From Nocardia transvalensis (GTDB lineage Bacteria; Actinomycetota; Actinomycetes; Mycobacteriales; Mycobacteriaceae), in NCBI RefSeq assembly GCF_015477765.1, contig NZ_JADLQQ010000001.1, positions 310,001-374,000 of the forward strand: a stretch of 64,000 bases of DNA. Direction: 5' to 3'. The notes beneath the pieces were generated by a model that ran no database searches, was not told the origin of the DNA, and saw only the letters and a list, made by a program, of their open reading frames with translations. Below are positions 1 through 9,481 of this stretch, piece by piece. Every line of letters begins with the position of its first letter. Positions within the stretch are counted from its first letter, which is position 1. A program made the translations under genes and the position numbers.

Positions 1-471
1 TTCCTCGCGGCGGCGCGCGCGTTCGGCGGCGAGTTCGATCGGCACATCCAGCAGCACCTGCAGATCGGGCACCGGCAATTCGAACCGGCCGAATTCCAAT
101 TCGGCGATCCAAGTGGCGATTTCACCGTCGGCAGACTGGTCGGTACGCGCGGCGTTGTAGGCGACATTCGACGCCACATAGCGATCGAGCAGCACAATGT
201 CGTTGTCCACAACCAGCTTCGCCAACTCCTCGCGCGCATCGGCCCGATCCAGCGCGAACAACAGCGCCATGGCATTTACCGAAGCGGCCAGATCCCCGTG
301 CCGGCCGCGCAACGCCTCGGCCGCCAGATCCGCGTGCACCGATCGCCCGTACCGCGGAAACGCCACCGTTTCGACCCGCAGGCCACGCTCCCGCAACCCC
401 CGCACGACGGCCTCGATCAGTGTGCGCTTGCCCGCCCCGTCGAGACCCTCCACGGCCACCAATGCACCCAT
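1..471 (-). CDS. tmk: Thymidylate kinase (partial, runs off left edge)
   Basis: Cytoplasmic kinase that converts dTMP to dTDP with ATP in dTTP synthesis. The first 157 residues are present of a family of roughly 210; the C-terminus lies outside the window. Seen directly: a P-loop GLDGAGKRT (residues 9-17), the AFPRYGRS segment that contacts dTMP in this family, and LLDRYVASN around residues 94-102. The arginine after the P-loop lysine is typical of mycobacterial and nocardial enzymes. The ATG at 471-469 gives a standard N-terminus, and 68 bp separate it from the divergent lipoprotein gene. In M. tuberculosis tmk sits between sahH and mtrA, so mtrA-mtrB are expected beyond the left edge (inference). 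Confidence 0.93.
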   Translation of the reverse strand, partial: MGALVAVEGLDGAGKRTLIEAVVRGLRERGLRVETVAFPRYGRSVHADLAAEALRGRHGDLAASVNAMALLFALDRADAREELAKLVVDNDIVLLDRYVASNVAYNAARTDQSADGEIATWIAELEFGRFELPVPDLQVLLDVPIELAAERARRREE

Positions 472-539
472 GGCCGCGAGAGTACCGGCTGCGGGTGACA
501 GGCACCGAAAATAGCCGTCGGATTGCTACCATCCCGCGC

Positions 540-1649
540 ATGACATCCTCCCCAGCCGGATCAGCGAAGATGAGGCGCGTAGTCGCCGTCCTCGGCGTCG
601 CGATTGCCGCCGTCGGACTCACCGCCTGCGACAAGAGCTCGGACGACGACAAGGGGGCATCGAGCAGCCCCACCGCCGCCGCGAAGCCGGATCCGAACCG
701 GCCGTTCGATCTGCAGGCGCACCGCGGCGGGCGCGGTATGACCATCGAGGAGTCGCTGCCCGGATTCGCCAAGGCGATCGAATTGGGTGTCAGCACACTG
801 GAACTCGATATCGTGCTGACCAAGGACAAGGTTCCGGTGATCTGGCACGACCCGGAGATCGAGGACGAGAAGTGTTCCGACACCGCCCCGGTCGTCCCGC
901 AGGATCCGCAGTACCCGTATGTCGGCAAGCTGGTGCACAACCTCACCTACGACCAGATCCGCACCCTCGACTGCGGCAAGAAGCTGAAGGGCTTCCCTGC
1001 GGCGCAGGAACTTCCGGGTAATAAGATTGCCACCCTCCCCCAGCTGTTCGATCTGGTGAAGTCCTATCCCGGCGCCGTCGAGGGCCTGCGCTACAACATC
1101 GAAACCAAGATCGAGGCCGAGGATCCGGAGGAGTCGGCCACCCCGCAGGAGTTCGTCGACGTCATCCTGGCGGCGGTGAACGATGCGGGCGTCACCGGCA
1201 AGGTGGCGATCCAAAGCTTCGACTGGCGCTCGTTGCCGCTGGTGAAGGCCAAGGATCCGGCCGTCCCCACGGTGGCGCTCTACGACGACTCCACCTTCAA
1301 GGCGGGCAGCAAGTGGCTGGGCCCGATCAAGTACGAGGACCACGCGGGTGATCCCCTGGCCGCGATCAAGGCGCTGGGCGCGGACATCTCCTCACCGGCG
1401 TACCTGAATCCCTCGGACAGCGACGCCGAGCTGGGCGACCCGGGCGTCACCCTGACCACCACCACCGAGTACGTGAACAAGGCACACGAACTCGGCCTGA
1501 AGGTCATCCCGTGGACGGTCAACGACAATCAGGCCATCTCGCAGGTGATCGATCAGGGCGTGGACGGCATCATCACCGACTACCCCAACCGGGCGCGAGA
1601 AGTGGTAAAGGAGAAGGGAATGCCGCTTCCCAAGGGGTATACGAAGTAG
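540..1649 (+). CDS. Glycerophosphodiester phosphodiesterase lipoprotein
   Basis: Predicted surface lipoprotein that hydrolyses glycerophosphodiesters to glycerol-3-phosphate and an alcohol. The N-terminus has a hydrophobic stretch ending in the lipobox LTAC (Cys30), then a charged, low-complexity linker. The GDPD domain begins with HRGGRG (residues 61-66), followed by an ELD metal-ligand motif near 88-90 and HDP at 103-105, the usual catalytic set of the family. Length is 369 residues. The ATG at 540 is used; an in-frame ATG at 570 would give a tidier 20-residue signal peptide, and neither has a strong ribosome site. A perfect hairpin starts 12 bp after the stop codon. The physiological substrate is not evident. 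Confidence 0.88.
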   Translation: MTSSPAGSAKMRRVVAVLGVAIAAVGLTACDKSSDDDKGASSSPTAAAKPDPNRPFDLQAHRGGRGMTIEESLPGFAKAIELGVSTLELDIVLTKDKVPVIWHDPEIEDEKCSDTAPVVPQDPQYPYVGKLVHNLTYDQIRTLDCGKKLKGFPAAQELPGNKIATLPQLFDLVKSYPGAVEGLRYNIETKIEAEDPEESATPQEFVDVILAAVNDAGVTGKVAIQSFDWRSLPLVKAKDPAVPTVALYDDSTFKAGSKWLGPIKYEDHAGDPLAAIKALGADISSPAYLNPSDSDAELGDPGVTLTTTTEYVNKAHELGLKVIPWTVNDNQAISQVIDQGVDGIITDYPNRAREVVKEKGMPLPKGYTK

Positions 1650-1967
1650 GTTGCGTAGGGCCCCGTCGTCACGGCCCTGGGGGCCGTGACGACGGGGAAT
1701 GAATAAGGGGCTCCGCCGACGACGAATAGGCGACGGCCCGCTTTGTCCCCCGCCACGCGGCCTGGCCGACGTCGTTCCCCGCCGCACGACCCAGCCGTCC
1801 TCGTTGCCCTGTCGCCACGGCCCTAGGGGGCCGAGGCGACAGGAAATGAATAACGGGCTCCGCCGACAAGGAATAGGCGAGGGCCCCTTCTCGTCCCCGC
1901 CGCACGCGGCAGCCGCCCTCATTTCCCCGCCGCACGGCCCCCCAGGGCCGTGCGGCGGGGATCTATG
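1650..1967. repeat. Intergenic block of three related hairpins and two direct repeats
   Basis: A 318-bp stretch between convergent genes with no credible gene. It holds three hairpins: 1661-1697 (17-bp perfect arms, 3-nt loop), 1808-1843 (16-bp arms, one mismatch) and 1925-1960 (16-bp perfect arms, 4-nt loop). All share the core CACGGCCC/GGGCCGTG apart from the one mismatch in the second. The two spacers between them are diverged copies of each other, both starting near AATGAATAA and containing GGCTCCGCCGAC and GAATAGGCGA. The outer hairpins lie 12 bp and 7 bp from the flanking stop codons, so they probably act as terminators for both convergent genes. The layout suggests tandem duplication of one hairpin-plus-spacer unit. 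Confidence 0.85.
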
Positions 1968-3443
<1,476 letters not shown>

Positions 3444-3489
3444 CTGCCTCTCCTGGTCGGCGTGTACGTGAAGAGACTAATACCAATTG

Positions 3490-3506
3490 TGCGTACACGG
3501 TACGCA
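3490..3506. promoter_or_regulatory. Inverted repeat upstream of ahcY
   Basis: TGCGTAC and GTACGCA form perfect 7-bp arms around a 3-nt centre, 47 bp upstream of the ahcY start. It has the size of a TetR-type operator and may control ahcY expression, or it may be a relic of the regulation of the alkane locus. No regulator gene is adjacent. Confidence 0.45.
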
Positions 3507-3581
3507 TGGGGAGATTTGCGCAGTTTCAACCGCGTTACGTCACACCCGGCCGGTCTCTCGGCGCTACGCCACAGGCCGTGC

Positions 3582-4745
3582 TCAGGCCGGTGCCGCCTCC
3601 CCATAGGTGGCCAAAATGCGCTTGCGCTTACGCGGGGCGATATTGGCCTTGCTCACGTCTCCCTCGTAGTGGGCCAGGACCAACGGGTCCATGATGTGGC
3701 GCCACAGCGGGGGAATCGCCGCCAGCAGGATCATCGTGGCATAACCGGCCGGAAGTTGCGGGGCCTCCTGGGAGCTGCGCAGGGTCTGGTAACGGCGCCC
3801 CGGATTGGCGTGGTGGTCGCTGTGGCGCTGCAGATGGAACAGGAAGATGTTGGTGACCAGGCGGTCACTGTTCCAGCTGTCGGCCGGTGAGCAGCGGGCC
3901 CACATTCCGTTGGGCCGCTTGCGCCGCAGCAGTCCGTAATGCTCGACGTAGTTCACCGTCTCCAGCAGCGCCGCGCCGATCACCGCCTGCAGCAGCAGAT
4001 ACGGCAGCATCCTCGGACCGTGGACGATCAGCAGCGCCGCGTACAGCACCAGCGTCATCGACCACGCCTGCAGGATGTGGTTGTGGATGCTCCACCATCG
4101 AAAACCCTTGCGCCGCAGGCGCTCTTGCTCCAACCGCAGCGCCGAGCGGAACCCGCCGAGCACACTGCGCGGCAGGAACTCCCACAGCGACTCCCCCAGC
4201 CGGGCGCTGGCCGGATCCTCCGGAGTGGCCACCCGGACATGGTGTCCCTTGTTGTGTTCGACGAAGAAATGACCGTAACCCGATTGCGCCAGGGCGATTT
4301 TCGCCAGCCACCGCTCCATGTGCTCGACCCGATGCCCGAGCTCGTGGGCGGCGTTGATGCCGATGCCGCTGACGAAGCCGAGAGTGGCGGCCAGCCCCAG
4401 TTTGTCGACGACGCTCAGCTCGTCACCGGCCCACATGTAGGCCGCGATCCACAACCCGATCAGCTGAATCGGTAGGAAGAGATAGGTACACCACCGGTAG
4501 TACCGGTCATTGGAGAGCAGCTCGTAGTCCTCGTCGCGCGGATTGGTGCCGTCCTCCCCCACCACCCAGTCCAATACCGGGATCACGATCAGAACGATGA
4601 TCGGCCCGATCCACCAGAACACCGGAAATCCGGTGTGCAGGACCAATTGGGAAGGCAGCAACGCACAACCCGGAGCTATCAACCCCAGCACCCACAGGTG
4701 CCGTTTGGGGTCAGGCGAACCCGAGCGTTTGCCTACCGTTTGCAC
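3582..4745 (-). CDS. alkB: Alkane 1-monooxygenase (AlkB-type)
   Basis: Integral-membrane di-iron hydroxylase that oxidises the terminal carbon of medium-chain alkanes, normally fed electrons by rubredoxin. Length 387 residues. The histidine motifs are complete: HELGHR (134-139), EHNKGHH (163-169), LQRHSDHH (305-312) and the AlkB hallmark NYVEHYGL (265-272). Several hydrophobic segments are visible, e.g. 42-62 and 118-132. The start is GTG at 4745. In most mycolata alkB is followed by two rubredoxin genes and a TetR gene before sahH; here ahcY follows directly, and there is no rubredoxin fusion at the C-terminus. Electron supply must come from elsewhere. A Crp/GlxR-like site lies about 136-151 bp upstream. 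Confidence 0.95.
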   Translation of the reverse strand: MQTVGKRSGSPDPKRHLWVLGLIAPGCALLPSQLVLHTGFPVFWWIGPIIVLIVIPVLDWVVGEDGTNPRDEDYELLSNDRYYRWCTYLFLPIQLIGLWIAAYMWAGDELSVVDKLGLAATLGFVSGIGINAAHELGHRVEHMERWLAKIALAQSGYGHFFVEHNKGHHVRVATPEDPASARLGESLWEFLPRSVLGGFRSALRLEQERLRRKGFRWWSIHNHILQAWSMTLVLYAALLIVHGPRMLPYLLLQAVIGAALLETVNYVEHYGLLRRKRPNGMWARCSPADSWNSDRLVTNIFLFHLQRHSDHHANPGRRYQTLRSSQEAPQLPAGYATMILLAAIPPLWRHIMDPLVLAHYEGDVSKANIAPRKRKRILATYGEAAPA

Positions 4746-5056
4746 GTTTGCCCCGCTAAAAAATACCCTGGAACTATCGCCAGTAGATCTGTCCCGACTT
4801 TACGCCCGTTACACCCGGCCGGACTGGCCAAACGTGGTAACCGTTACATACTTTCAGGCTTCCTTTTAAGCTGCTCCACATGTGATAACCGTCACGGCAC
4901 ACGGCAGGCTAACGGTCACCGGACGCGAGGCCGCACCGTGGTGCCGCGCGTCGCCCACCCCTCGCGAGATCAACGACGCTGCCCAGTTGCCGACGAGCAT
5001 CCGCACCGCCGTTGGCACAATTGTTATACAGCCCAACACGATCCGGAAACAGCTGG
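4746..5056. other. Upstream region of alkB with no gene
   Basis: A 311-bp gap between alkB and the response regulator gene. I find no convincing small gene. It holds three related elements: GTAACCGTTAC near 4836-4846, TGTGATAACCGTCACG at 4881-4896, and AACGGTCACC near 4910-4920. The middle one fits the Crp/GlxR core GTGA-N6-TCAC. These are probably regulatory for alkB. Confidence 0.5.
4881..4896. promoter_or_regulatory. Crp/GlxR-like site upstream of alkB
   Basis: TGTGATAACCGTCACG matches the Crp-family consensus TGTGA-N6-TCACA at all but the last base. It lies about 140 bp upstream of the alkB GTG start, a plausible place for catabolite control of alkane oxidation. Confidence 0.45.
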
Positions 5057-5767
5057 TCACTTTCGCCACACATAACGCACCTGCGGCCTGCCCGCACGCC
5101 CGTAGTCGGTGTGTCGATCCACCACCCCGTCGTCGGCCAGCCGCTCCAGATACCGCCACGCGGTGACCCGTGAGACCCCCACCGCCCGACCGGCTTCGGT
5201 GGCCGACAGACCGCCCTCTGCGGCCCGCACCGCGCGAGAGACCTCCTCGAGGGTATGCGGTGCAATACCTTTCGGAGCGACCGCCTTGGGGTCGGCGGTG
5301 CGCAGGGCGCCGAAGGCCCGGTCGATATCGTGCTGGGTGACGGCGACCGCGTCGGCGGCCAGTGCGGCGCGGAACTCCCGATACCGCTCGAGCTTGTCGC
5401 GGAAGGCCGCGAACGTGAACGGTTTCAGCAGATACAGCGCCACCCCGTGGGCGACGGCGGCCCGCACCATCTCCAGATCCCGGGCCGAGGTGATGGCGAT
5501 GACGTCGGGCCGCGGCCGCAGTCGCGCCAGCGCCGCGGTCACCTCGAGCCCCGTCATATCGGGCAGCCCGATATCCATGAGCACCAACTCGATCGGTGCG
5601 CGCGCCTCGACCGCCTGCGCCGCCGCGCGCAGCGCCTCCCGACCGGTGTGGGCGACCGCTACGGGGGTGAAGCCCGCCACCCGCTGCACATACGAGTGAT
5701 GCGCCGCGGCGATGCGCGGTTCGTCCTCCACGATCAACACCCGGATCGCGTCGCGCGATTCACTCAC
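5057..5767 (-). CDS. Response regulator, CitB/DcuR type
   Basis: Cytoplasmic response regulator of 236 residues, probably the partner of the sensor kinase that overlaps it. The receiver domain (about residues 8-125) has the acidic pocket VEDE, the phospho-acceptor aspartate in LMDIGLPD (Asp65) and the conserved lysine in LLKPF. The C-terminal part carries a helix-turn-helix in the segment LSATEAGRAVGVSRVTAWRY, the arrangement of DcuR/CitB/MalR regulators of dicarboxylate and citrate uptake. The GTG start overlaps the kinase stop codon by 4 bp (GTGA), indicating translational coupling. By context it should activate the divergent C4-dicarboxylate carrier gene. The ligand is inferred, not shown. 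Confidence 0.88.
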   Translation of the reverse strand: MSESRDAIRVLIVEDEPRIAAAHHSYVQRVAGFTPVAVAHTGREALRAAAQAVEARAPIELVLMDIGLPDMTGLEVTAALARLRPRPDVIAITSARDLEMVRAAVAHGVALYLLKPFTFAAFRDKLERYREFRAALAADAVAVTQHDIDRAFGALRTADPKAVAPKGIAPHTLEEVSRAVRAAEGGLSATEAGRAVGVSRVTAWRYLERLADDGVVDRHTDYGRAGRPQVRYVWRK

Positions 5768-7347
5768 CGCGCCCTCCCGGGGCGTCGCGGGATCCGCACC
5801 ACCACGGCCGCTTCGGGCGTGCGCTCGGCGTGCAGGGTGCCGCCGTAGCGGGCCACCAGCCGCCGCACCAGCGCCAGCCCCAGGCCCTGGTGGTCGGTCT
5901 TGGTCGAGTAGCCGCGTTCCATGGCGCGGGTGAACACCTCCTCCGACATCCCAGCGCCACTGTCGGCTACCCGGAGATACAGCTGCGAATCGTCTTGGCG
6001 CACGGTGACTTCCACCCAGGCGTCCGGACTCTGGGCGACGGCGTCCAGGGCGTTGTCGACGAGATTGCCGACCAGGGTGACCATTTCGTGCGCGCTCAGC
6101 GGTGCGGTGGAGTCCAGGGCGGTGTCCTCGGCGACGGTCAGCTCCACCCCCCGTTCGAGCGCCTGATCCACCTTGCCCAGCAGCAGTGCCGCCAGAGCGG
6201 GCTCCTGCACGGCGCCGGTGAGCCGATCGATCAGGGCCTGCGACAACCGCAGTTCGGCGGTCGCGAACTCCACCGCCTCGCGCGGGCGGCCCAGTTCCAC
6301 CAGCGTGATCACGGTGTGCAGCCGGTTGGCCGACTCGTGCGCCTGGGCGCGCAGGGAGTCGGCCAGTCCGCGCATGGAATTCAATTCGCCCATCATGTCC
6401 CGCAATTCGGTGTGGTCGCGCACGGTGAGCACGGTGCCGAGAGGATGTCCCGACCAGGTGACCACGTCCTGATTCACCACCAGCACGCGTTCGGCGGTCA
6501 CGTGCATCTCGTCGCGGATGACGTTCATGCCCAGCCGTCGCAGCGAGACCGGCAGATCGGTGCGGCGCACGGGTCCGTCGGGCAGTTCCAGCAGCCGGCG
6601 GGCCTGATCGTTGACGACCGCGGCCTCGTCGGAGTCCCGATCGAAGACCACCAGTCCCTCGTGGATCGAATGCAGGACGGCGTCGTGATGTTCGTAGAGT
6701 GCGCGCAGCTGCGCGGGCGCCAGGCCGTGGGTCTGCCGCAGCAGCCGCCGCCGCAACGCCAGCGCCCCCAGCACCGCCAGCAGCAGGCCCGCACCGGCGG
6801 CGCCCAGGATCAGCGGCAGCTGCTCGAGCACCTGGTCTCCGATGGCGGCGCGAGTGACGCCCACCGAGACCAACGCGATGATGCCGCCGCCCATCTCGTC
6901 GCGGACCGGGGTCACCACCCGGATGGACGGTCCCAGGGTTCCGGTGTAGGTCTCGGTGAACGTCTCTCCCCGCAGGGCGCGATAGATATTGCCGCTGAAG
7001 TGCTTTCCGATACGGTCCGGCTGGGTGTGGGTGTAGCGGGTGCGATCGGGAGCCATCACCACGATGAAATCCACGTGGGTCTGCTTGCGGATGCGCTCGG
7101 TGACCGGTTGCAGCAGCGCGGTCGGATCGGGACTGTGCACCGCCTCCACCGTCGAGGGCGCCTGCGCGACGGCGATGGCGATACCGGTGACCCGGTCGCG
7201 GGTGGCGTCGTCCTGGTCGCGGCGCACCTGCCACACCGCCAGCGTCGCGCCGATCCCGATCACCGCGGCCAGCACGAGTATCTGCACCAGGAACACCTGT
7301 CCGGCCAGGGTCATACCCCGGCCACGGCGTGTGCGAAAGCCGAGCAC
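5764..7347 (-). CDS. Sensor histidine kinase, DcuS/CitA type
   Basis: Membrane sensor kinase of 527 residues. Two transmembrane segments (about 15-38 and 176-198) bracket an extracytoplasmic domain of the sCACHE/PAS type. Its HTQPDRIGKHFSGN region resembles the dicarboxylate-binding loops of DcuS and CitA. A cytoplasmic PAS domain follows (about 215-315). The H-box is SLRAQAHESANRLHT with phospho-accepting His337, and the ATPase domain has the N-box NLVDNALDAV and the glycine box GLGLALVRRL. The GTG at 7347 follows a GGGAGG ribosome site. It is co-transcribed with the response regulator and divergent from the dctA-like gene, so sensing of C4-dicarboxylates such as succinate, fumarate or malate is likely. 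Confidence 0.9.
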   Translation of the reverse strand: MLGFRTRRGRGMTLAGQVFLVQILVLAAVIGIGATLAVWQVRRDQDDATRDRVTGIAIAVAQAPSTVEAVHSPDPTALLQPVTERIRKQTHVDFIVVMAPDRTRYTHTQPDRIGKHFSGNIYRALRGETFTETYTGTLGPSIRVVTPVRDEMGGGIIALVSVGVTRAAIGDQVLEQLPLILGAAGAGLLLAVLGALALRRRLLRQTHGLAPAQLRALYEHHDAVLHSIHEGLVVFDRDSDEAAVVNDQARRLLELPDGPVRRTDLPVSLRRLGMNVIRDEMHVTAERVLVVNQDVVTWSGHPLGTVLTVRDHTELRDMMGELNSMRGLADSLRAQAHESANRLHTVITLVELGRPREAVEFATAELRLSQALIDRLTGAVQEPALAALLLGKVDQALERGVELTVAEDTALDSTAPLSAHEMVTLVGNLVDNALDAVAQSPDAWVEVTVRQDDSQLYLRVADSGAGMSEEVFTRAMERGYSTKTDHQGLGLALVRRLVARYGGTLHAERTPEAAVVVRIPRRPGRAR

Positions 7348-7379
7348 ACTGTCCTCCCGGTGAACGAAATGTACGCAAT

Positions 7380-7395
7380 AGTGACCGTCGTCACC
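7380..7395. promoter_or_regulatory. GTGA-N6-TCAC site in divergent promoter
   Basis: GTGACCGTCGTCAC (7381-7394) fits the GlxR/Crp core GTGA-N6-TCAC. It lies in the 119-bp region between the divergent kinase and C4-dicarboxylate carrier genes. It could place uptake under carbon control in addition to the two-component system. Confidence 0.4.
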
Positions 7396-7466
7396 GTAGC
7401 CGCCATGATTTCGGACGAACGCGTGGCCCAGGTCACGCCAGGCAGGACCCGGAGGCAGTAACCCGA

Positions 7467-8840
7467 ATGACCGACACGACCGAGCGGCGGCAGAAGCGCG
7501 ACCGCACCCACTGGCTCTACCTGGCCGTCATCGTGGCCGTGGTGGCGGGTGTGATCGTGGGCCTGCTGGCGCCGGGATTCGGTAAGTCGGTGGGCGAGCT
7601 CGGGACGATGTTCGTCAACCTGATCAAGATGATGATCGCCCCGGTCATCTTCTGCACGATCGTGCTCGGGATCGGGTCGGTGCGGGCGGCGTCGCGGGTC
7701 GGCAAGGTCGGCGGTCTGGCGGTCGTCTACTTCCTGGCCATGTCGACGGCGGCGCTGGGGATCGGCCTGGTGGTCGGCAATCTGCTGGAGCCGGGCAGCG
7801 GGCTGAATATCGCCGAGCATGCCAAGGATGTCGACAAGTTCACCGACCAAGCCGAGAAGGCGGGCGGCACCTGGGAGTTCCTGCACGGCATCGTCCCGGA
7901 CTCCCTGCTCTCCTCGCTGACCTCGGGCAGCGTGCTGCAGGCTCTGTTCGTGGCGCTGCTGGCGGGATTCGCCATCCAGGCCATGGGCAGGACCGGTGAG
8001 CCGATTCTGCGCGCCGTGGAACTGATCCAGAAGCTGGTGTTCCGCATCCTGGTCATGATCCTGTGGCTGGCGCCGATCGGCGCATTCGGCGCGATCGCCA
8101 ATGTGGTGGCACGCACCGGCTGGGACGCGGTGGAACAGCTTGCGCTGCTGATGATCGCGTTCTACCTCACCTGTGTGGTGTTCATCTTCGGCGTGCTGGG
8201 CGTGATGATGAGGGTCGCGTCCGGCGTGTCGATCTTCAAACTGGTCCGGTATCTGGCCCGCGAATATCTGCTCATCGTCTCCACCTCGTCGTCGGAGTCG
8301 GCGCTGCCGCGACTGATCGCGAAGATGGAGCATATGGGCGTGGAGCGGACCACGGTGGGCATCGTGGTGCCGACCGGCTACTCGTTCAATCTGGACGGCA
8401 CGGCGATCTACCTGACGATGGCGTCGCTGTTCGTCGCCGATGCGATGGGTAAGCCGATGTCGATCGGCGAGCAGCTCGGACTGCTGGCCTTCATGATCAT
8501 CGCGTCCAAGGGTGCGGCCGGTGTCACGGGTGCCGGGCTGGCCACCCTGGCCGGTGGCCTGCAGAGCCACCGCCCCGACCTGCTGAACGGCGTCGGCCTG
8601 ATCGTCGGCATCGACCGATTCATGTCCGAGGCGCGCGCGCTCACCAACTTCTCCGGCAATGCCGTCGCCACCGTGCTGATCGGCACCTGGACCAAGACCA
8701 TCGACCCCGACCGGGTGCGCTCGGTCCTCAACCGCGAACTGCCCTTCGACGAAACCACGATGGTCGACGACCATCCCTCCACTCCACCACCTCCGCCGGA
8801 GAAATCCTCCGGCAATGAAAAAGACCTGGTCCCGGCCTGA
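7467..8840 (+). CDS. dctA: C4-dicarboxylate:cation symporter (DctA/DAACS family)
   Basis: Inner-membrane carrier, probably importing succinate, fumarate or malate with protons or sodium ions. Length 457 residues with about eight hydrophobic segments starting at residue 14. The family hairpin STSSSESALPRLIAKME and the transport motif SFNLDGTAIYLTMASLF are both intact, followed by the GAAGVTGAG loop. The ATG at 7467 has a GGAGG ribosome site 11 bp upstream. It diverges from the DcuS-like kinase and its regulator, which is the usual control arrangement for such carriers. The C-terminal tail is hydrophilic and proline-rich. The symbol reflects the family; glutamate/aspartate transport cannot be fully excluded. 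Confidence 0.9.
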   Translation: MTDTTERRQKRDRTHWLYLAVIVAVVAGVIVGLLAPGFGKSVGELGTMFVNLIKMMIAPVIFCTIVLGIGSVRAASRVGKVGGLAVVYFLAMSTAALGIGLVVGNLLEPGSGLNIAEHAKDVDKFTDQAEKAGGTWEFLHGIVPDSLLSSLTSGSVLQALFVALLAGFAIQAMGRTGEPILRAVELIQKLVFRILVMILWLAPIGAFGAIANVVARTGWDAVEQLALLMIAFYLTCVVFIFGVLGVMMRVASGVSIFKLVRYLAREYLLIVSTSSSESALPRLIAKMEHMGVERTTVGIVVPTGYSFNLDGTAIYLTMASLFVADAMGKPMSIGEQLGLLAFMIIASKGAAGVTGAGLATLAGGLQSHRPDLLNGVGLIVGIDRFMSEARALTNFSGNAVATVLIGTWTKTIDPDRVRSVLNRELPFDETTMVDDHPSTPPPPPEKSSGNEKDLVPA

Positions 8841-8871
8841 TACCCGCCTTGTTCCCAGGGCCGGGCCCAGC

Positions 8872-8921
8872 GCGCCGGTGCGCCTCCGCTCAACACCCCC
8901 GGGCGGACTGCGCACCGGCGC
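8872..8921. terminator. Inverted repeat between convergent genes
   Basis: Perfect 12-bp arms GCGCCGGTGCGC (8872-8883) and GCGCACCGGCGC (8910-8921) with a 26-nt loop. It is centrally placed between the dctA and NUDIX stop codons, so it is probably a bidirectional terminator. There is no T-tract. Confidence 0.6.
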
Positions 8922-8945
8922 CTCCATATTCAGGCGCCTTCAAAG

Positions 8946-9464
8946 TCAACGGAGAAGGACGTCCGCGTTCTCGGGGAGGGCGTCGACGGGCCACCAGCGC
9001 AGGTCTATCGATTCCGCGCTGCGTTGGGGGACGGCGTCTTTCGGCGCCTTGATCTTGAACAGCAGATCCAGGTGGCGGGTGGGAACCCCGAGCGAGCAGG
9101 TGATGGGATGGGCCTGGGCCGCATAGAGGCCGGGTTCGACGCGGAGATCGATCAGGCCGGACTCCTCGGTGGCCTCGCGCAGCGCCGCCGAGACCACGGT
9201 GTCGTCGGATTCCTCGCAGTGGCCGCCGAGTTGAATCCAGCGGCCCACCCGCGGGTGCAGGGTGAGCAGGACCTCGCGCTCGTCGTGGGAGAACACCACC
9301 GCCGAGGCGGTGATGTGCCCGGGGGCGTGCTCACGCAGGCAACCGCGGGGGGCCGAGTCCAGGAAGGCCAGCATGGCCTGCCGCAGGGACTGCTCCGAAC
9401 CCGTTGCGGGAGACCAGGCCTCGAGCAATACCCGCGCCGACTCGTGCAACGATTCCGCGCTCAT
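8946..9464 (-). CDS. NUDIX hydrolase
   Basis: Cytoplasmic NUDIX-fold protein of 172 residues, predicted to cleave a nucleoside-diphosphate-linked substrate. The NUDIX box is complete across residues 80-104, with GGHCEESDD, then REATEESGL carrying the metal-binding glutamates. The N-terminal 45 residues are helical and not part of the catalytic fold. ATG at 9464. It lies 17 bp downstream of fbiB on the same strand and is probably in the fbiA-fbiB transcript. Many actinobacteria have a NUDIX gene beside F420 synthesis genes, but the substrate is unknown and I do not assign one. Confidence 0.88.
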   Translation of the reverse strand: MSAESLHESARVLLEAWSPATGSEQSLRQAMLAFLDSAPRGCLREHAPGHITASAVVFSHDEREVLLTLHPRVGRWIQLGGHCEESDDTVVSAALREATEESGLIDLRVEPGLYAAQAHPITCSLGVPTRHLDLLFKIKAPKDAVPQRSAESIDLRWWPVDALPENADVLLR

Positions 9465-9481
9465 ACCGTCCTTTCCTCGAC

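Noticed and set aside
3444..3581. SAH or SAM riboswitch upstream of ahcY
   Set aside because: The 138-bp leader has only a 17-bp inverted repeat. No riboswitch-like set of paired regions could be recognised by eye.
4866..5159. Small - strand ORF of 97 codons upstream of alkB
   Set aside because: No ribosome site, Arg/Gly-rich translation, and it overlaps the response regulator end and the Crp-like site.
5057..7378. Possible fusion of the response regulator with a 500-residue upstream extension
   Set aside because: The extension is the sensor kinase region in the wrong frame. The GTG at 5767 overlapping the kinase stop is the natural start.
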